This document shows, piece after piece, positions 61,491 to 64,000 of a stretch of DNA of 64,000 nucleotides. Made by a program: the position numbers and the translations under genes. Every line of letters starts with the position of its first letter. Positions within the stretch are counted from its first letter, which is position 1. Under the pieces are notes generated by a model, which worked only from the letters and a program-made list of their open reading frames with translations, had not been told where the DNA came from and searched no databases. Origin of the DNA: Fluviicoccus keumensis (GTDB lineage: Bacteria; Pseudomonadota; Gammaproteobacteria; Pseudomonadales; Moraxellaceae); the NCBI RefSeq assembly GCF_004217445.1, contig NZ_SHKX01000012.1:124001-188000 (forward strand), in the 5' to 3' direction.

Positions 61491-62165
61491 ATGAGCGGAA
61501 AAACCGCGATTCTGATAGGAGCCACAGGACTCGTAGGGAAACAGGTTCTGGAAAAACTGCTGGCCTTGCCGGTGTACGACAAGGTGATTGCGGTCAGCCG
61601 CAAGCCGGTAACGCCGCACCCGAAATTGCAAAACCTGGTGGTGGATTTCGACCATCTGGCCGCCTCGATCGTGAACCTGCATGCCGACGACGCTTTCTGC
61701 TGCCTGGGCACCACGTTGAAACAGGCCGGAAGCAAGAGCGAGTTTCACAAGGTGGATTTCGGTTATAACCTGGAGTTCGCCCATGCCATGCGACAGAACG
61801 GCTGCACGCATTTCCTGCTGATCTCGGCGCTGGGCGCGTTTCCCAAGTCGCTGGTGTTCTATAGCCGTGTGAAGGGTTTGCTGGAAAAGGATATCACCAC
61901 GCTGGAATTCCCGCGTTTAAGCATTTTCCGGCCTTCGCTGTTGTTGGGCGAACGCGGGGAAAACCGTCTGGGTGAAAACCTGGCCGCCAAGCTGATGCCG
62001 CTGGTGGAACCCTTTTTGCGCGGGCCGTTGCGCACCGTGCAACCCATTCGCGGCGAGCAGGTGGCCTCGGCGATGGTGGCGGTGGCCAATCTGCCCGCCC
62101 CGGAAGAGAACCCTGCTGTTTATTACTACGATGACATGCTGGCGGCGTCGGCCGCTTTTGCCTGA
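61491..62165 (+). CDS. NAD(P)H-binding SDR-like oxidoreductase (HTATIP2/NmrA-type)
   Basis: A 224-residue Rossmann protein: TAILIGATGLVGKQVLEKL (glycine-rich nucleotide motif) and FLLISALGAFPKSLVFYSRVKGLLE. The Y-S-R-V-K pattern matches the catalytic Y-x3-K. The family includes CC3/TIP30-like proteins of unknown bacterial role. ATG 61491 gives the shortest plausible N-terminus before the Rossmann strand. Confidence 0.87.
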   Translation: MSGKTAILIGATGLVGKQVLEKLLALPVYDKVIAVSRKPVTPHPKLQNLVVDFDHLAASIVNLHADDAFCCLGTTLKQAGSKSEFHKVDFGYNLEFAHAMRQNGCTHFLLISALGAFPKSLVFYSRVKGLLEKDITTLEFPRLSIFRPSLLLGERGENRLGENLAAKLMPLVEPFLRGPLRTVQPIRGEQVASAMVAVANLPAPEENPAVYYYDDMLAASAAFA

Positions 62166-62176
62166 TGGAGTGAATC

Positions 62177-62668
62177 ATGGTGGATTACGTTACCCCCGAC
62201 CTGTGCGATGCCTATCCCGATGTGCGCGTGATGACGCCGATGTTCCGCAATTACGGGGGGCGCAAGTCCTTTGGCGGTCAGGCGGTGACGGTGAAGTGTT
62301 TCGAGGACAATTCGCGGGTGAAGGAACTGCTGGCGACGCCGGGCAAAGGCAAGGTGCTGGTGGTGGACGGCGGCGGTTCGCTGCGTTGCGCGCTGCTGGG
62401 TGACCTGATTGCGGCCAGTGCGGTGAAGCATGAGTGGGAAGGGGTGATCATTTACGGTTGCGTGCGCGATGTGGATGCGCTGGCGCAGCTGGACCTGGGG
62501 GTGCAGGCGATCAATTCGATGCCGATGAAGAGCACGCGGCGGGGGATTGGCGAGACGGGGATCCGGTTGTCGTTTGGCGGGGTGATTATTGAGGATGGGG
62601 ATTTCATCTACGCGGATAATAACGGGGTGATTGTGGCGGATCAGAAGTTGGAGATGCCGGCGGCTTGA
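62177..62668 (+). CDS. RraA family protein (RNase E inhibitor-like or HMG/CHA aldolase)
   Basis: A 163-residue protein starting TPDLCDAYPDVRVM, with the family signature GGRKSFGGQAVTVKCFEDN, DGGGSLRCALLGDLIAASA and GVIIYGCVRDVDAL. The same fold serves as RraA (RNase E regulator) and as 4-hydroxy-4-methyl-2-oxoglutarate aldolase; GCVRD with the D/E cluster is shared by both, so sequence alone does not decide. GGAG lies six bases before the ATG. Closely behind the oxidoreductase gene. Confidence 0.9.
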   Translation: MVDYVTPDLCDAYPDVRVMTPMFRNYGGRKSFGGQAVTVKCFEDNSRVKELLATPGKGKVLVVDGGGSLRCALLGDLIAASAVKHEWEGVIIYGCVRDVDALAQLDLGVQAINSMPMKSTRRGIGETGIRLSFGGVIIEDGDFIYADNNGVIVADQKLEMPAA

Positions 62669-62786
62669 GGTCGGGCTTCGTTTTGGATGGATTTCATTAT
62701 CAACCGGGTTTTCCGCAAATTCGGTTGGTTAAAGTGATGAAACAGAGAATATAGCAAACTTTTTCTTGTTTTCAGAGGATGAAAAT

Positions 62787-63449
62787 ATGGCGATTCATAG
62801 AAATATTATATTTTTTGCATGCTCGGATTCGGATAGGCGTGACAGGGTTGTTTTATCTATGTATCGGGTCGATCTATTGACCGCTCAAGGCTTACGTACA
62901 ATTGATTATGAGGGGCAGCCAGAGGATATATGGTTTATTTCGCATTCAAGGAATGATTGGCTTGGTCGGGCCGTAAGCTATTATATGGATTATTTTCAGG
63001 GCTTTCAGTCTCTGAGTTTTCTCAGGCAATTGTATTGTTCAGAGGGTGATTATAATCAGGCATTCGGAGAATGTTGTCGGATAGAAAAATTTAATGATGA
63101 GCAGATTGCCGAGGTTATAAAAAGCATAGATTTATTTTTCGATGCTATCTTGAATGAAAAATTAGAACCCATCAGCGACTTGATGGCGGTTGAAATATGG
63201 ATTGGTAAAAAGTCTGAAGAATTGGTGGCGAATATTAGGAGTGCAGCCTCTAAGGTAATGGAGAGAGTAATTACTGAGAAGGAACTGGATAGTGAATGGA
63301 GTGGATTTCCGGACTTCTTTATTTTCCTTAAGTTGGTCAGACAATATTTTGAAAATGCAAGGCAAGAGGGTAAGTGTATTGGATATATGAGCAATTCGCC
63401 GGGAGAACCTCCTCGTCCAATTGAAGGAAGTTTGATGATAAGGATGTAG
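62787..63449 (+). CDS. Hypothetical protein, AT-rich orphan
   Basis: A 220-residue soluble protein without a recognised domain. It starts AIHRNIIFFACSDSDRRDR and contains an acidic middle and a long predicted helical part (EELVANIRSAASKVMERV). Composition is much more AT-rich than rraA on its left or the acyltransferase on its right. ATG 62787 follows AGAGGA seven bases upstream. Its style recalls immunity-type proteins, but I have no motif to support that. Confidence 0.7.
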   Translation: MAIHRNIIFFACSDSDRRDRVVLSMYRVDLLTAQGLRTIDYEGQPEDIWFISHSRNDWLGRAVSYYMDYFQGFQSLSFLRQLYCSEGDYNQAFGECCRIEKFNDEQIAEVIKSIDLFFDAILNEKLEPISDLMAVEIWIGKKSEELVANIRSAASKVMERVITEKELDSEWSGFPDFFIFLKLVRQYFENARQEGKCIGYMSNSPGEPPRPIEGSLMIRM

Positions 63450-63555
63450 TCAGCAAGTAGATTGGACCGATGCAGGAAACTCAAGGTTATGCCCTCTGCA
63501 AAAGCCCTCTACTGGATTTCGTAACTTAACCTCGCCAACGAAACAGACAAACCCG

Positions 63556-64000
63556 TTATTTCCCCTGAATCTCCTTCAACGGCTCCGACAACCTTTCCGG
63601 AATCCGCGGATAAACCTCCTTGAACATCGCAATGATCTTCGGAATATCCGCCTCGATATCCCCGGTCGGATCAAACCGGCCCAGAAAAATCACCTGCTTC
63701 TTCCGGTAATCAAAGCCCGTCATCATCACCGGCACCCCGGCCTCCAGCGCAATCCGCATGAAGCCCGATTTCCATTGCTTCGCACTATGCCGCGTCCCCT
63801 CCGGCGCAATGCCCATGATCAGCTTGTCCGTTTCGCGGAACTTCCGCGCAGACACGCCCACCAGGTTCTTCGCGTCTTCCCGGTTCACCGGCGAGAAACC
63901 CAAACCATGCAGCAACGGCCCGAACGGCCACACGAACACGGTGTGCTTCACCATCATCGTGATGTCCAGCCCGATGGCCCAGGTCGCCGCCAGTGCAATG
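63556..64000 (-). CDS. PlsC-family acyltransferase, 5' end outside window
   Basis: At least 147 residues, open to the window edge; the first ATG in the window (63957) is internal because the frame continues upstream as IALAATWAIGLDIT. Segments VKHTVFVWPFGPLLHGLGF, IAPEGTRHSAKQWKSG (the EGTR motif of PlsC-type enzymes) and VPVMMTGFDYRKKQV identify a 1-acylglycerol-phosphate acyltransferase-type protein. Substrate unknown. Confidence 0.88.
   Translation of the reverse strand, partial: IALAATWAIGLDITMMVKHTVFVWPFGPLLHGLGFSPVNREDAKNLVGVSARKFRETDKLIMGIAPEGTRHSAKQWKSGFMRIALEAGVPVMMTGFDYRKKQVIFLGRFDPTGDIEADIPKIIAMFKEVYPRIPERLSEPLKEIQGK

Overview
The window looks like chromosomal DNA of a GC-rich betaproteobacterium, most probably of the Neisseriales/Chromobacteriaceae group. 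This is an inference from gene content and order: aroA-cmk-rpsA-ihfB-lapA-pyrF, tamA-tamB, thrS-infC-rpmI-rplT-pheS-pheT-ihfA-merR, ccmABCDE and liuABCD. Most of it is housekeeping sequence with strong third-position GC bias. A few visibly AT-rich islands hold orphan genes.

Layout. 1-7.2 kb: end of aroA, an odd HARE-HTH/nuclease-like gene inside the aroA-cmk interval, cmk, rpsA, ihfB, lapA, pyrF and a short-chain dehydrogenase broken by an amber codon. 7.2-12.6 kb: a secreted FecR-domain protein, a periplasmic FMN-binding protein with a PepSY membrane partner, a 2-Cys peroxiredoxin, iron SOD, and a GNAT enzyme behind a cold-shock-domain membrane protein. 12.7-17.7 kb: a TetR-controlled RND efflux operon with a clear palindromic operator. 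17.8-21.9 kb: an AT-rich orphan, greB, a double GST-N protein, DedA and a secreted lipase without an adjacent foldase gene. 22-29.4 kb: ccmABCDE (no ccmFGHI), ppc and an MFS-PlsC fusion. 29.5-35.3 kb: tamA-tamB. 35.4-43.1 kb: the translation and nucleoid cluster thrS, infC (AUU start), rpmI, rplT, pheS, pheT, ihfA and a MerR-like gene. 43.2-48.6 kb: thioesterase, tRNA-Pro(GGG), lipocalin, a PIN-nuclease/RNA-ligase gene pair, a MocR regulator and ccoG. 48.7-51.8 kb: an FNR-type box, a bacterial lipoxygenase and a Tim44-like protein.

52-55.2 kb is the accessory region. Two distantly similar hypothetical genes of about 365 codons lie between two identical 20-bp direct repeats. Each repeat abuts a gene fossil: a RayT-type REP transposase tail on one side and a SecA-like DEAD-motif fragment on the other. 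A zinc-ribbon orphan follows. 55.6-61.4 kb: the leucine/isovalerate operon liuA-B-C-D with a palindromic operator in its promoter and a REP-like inverted repeat between liuA and liuB. 61.4-64 kb: an NAD(P)-binding oxidoreductase, an RraA-family protein, another AT-rich orphan and the end of a PlsC-family acyltransferase.

The items most worth follow-up are the PIN/RNA-ligase pair (possible RNA break-and-repair module), the repeat-flanked paralogue island, the lipoxygenase next to an FNR box, and the nuclease-like gene embedded between aroA and cmk. No CRISPR array, rRNA operon, intact transposase or prophage was seen.
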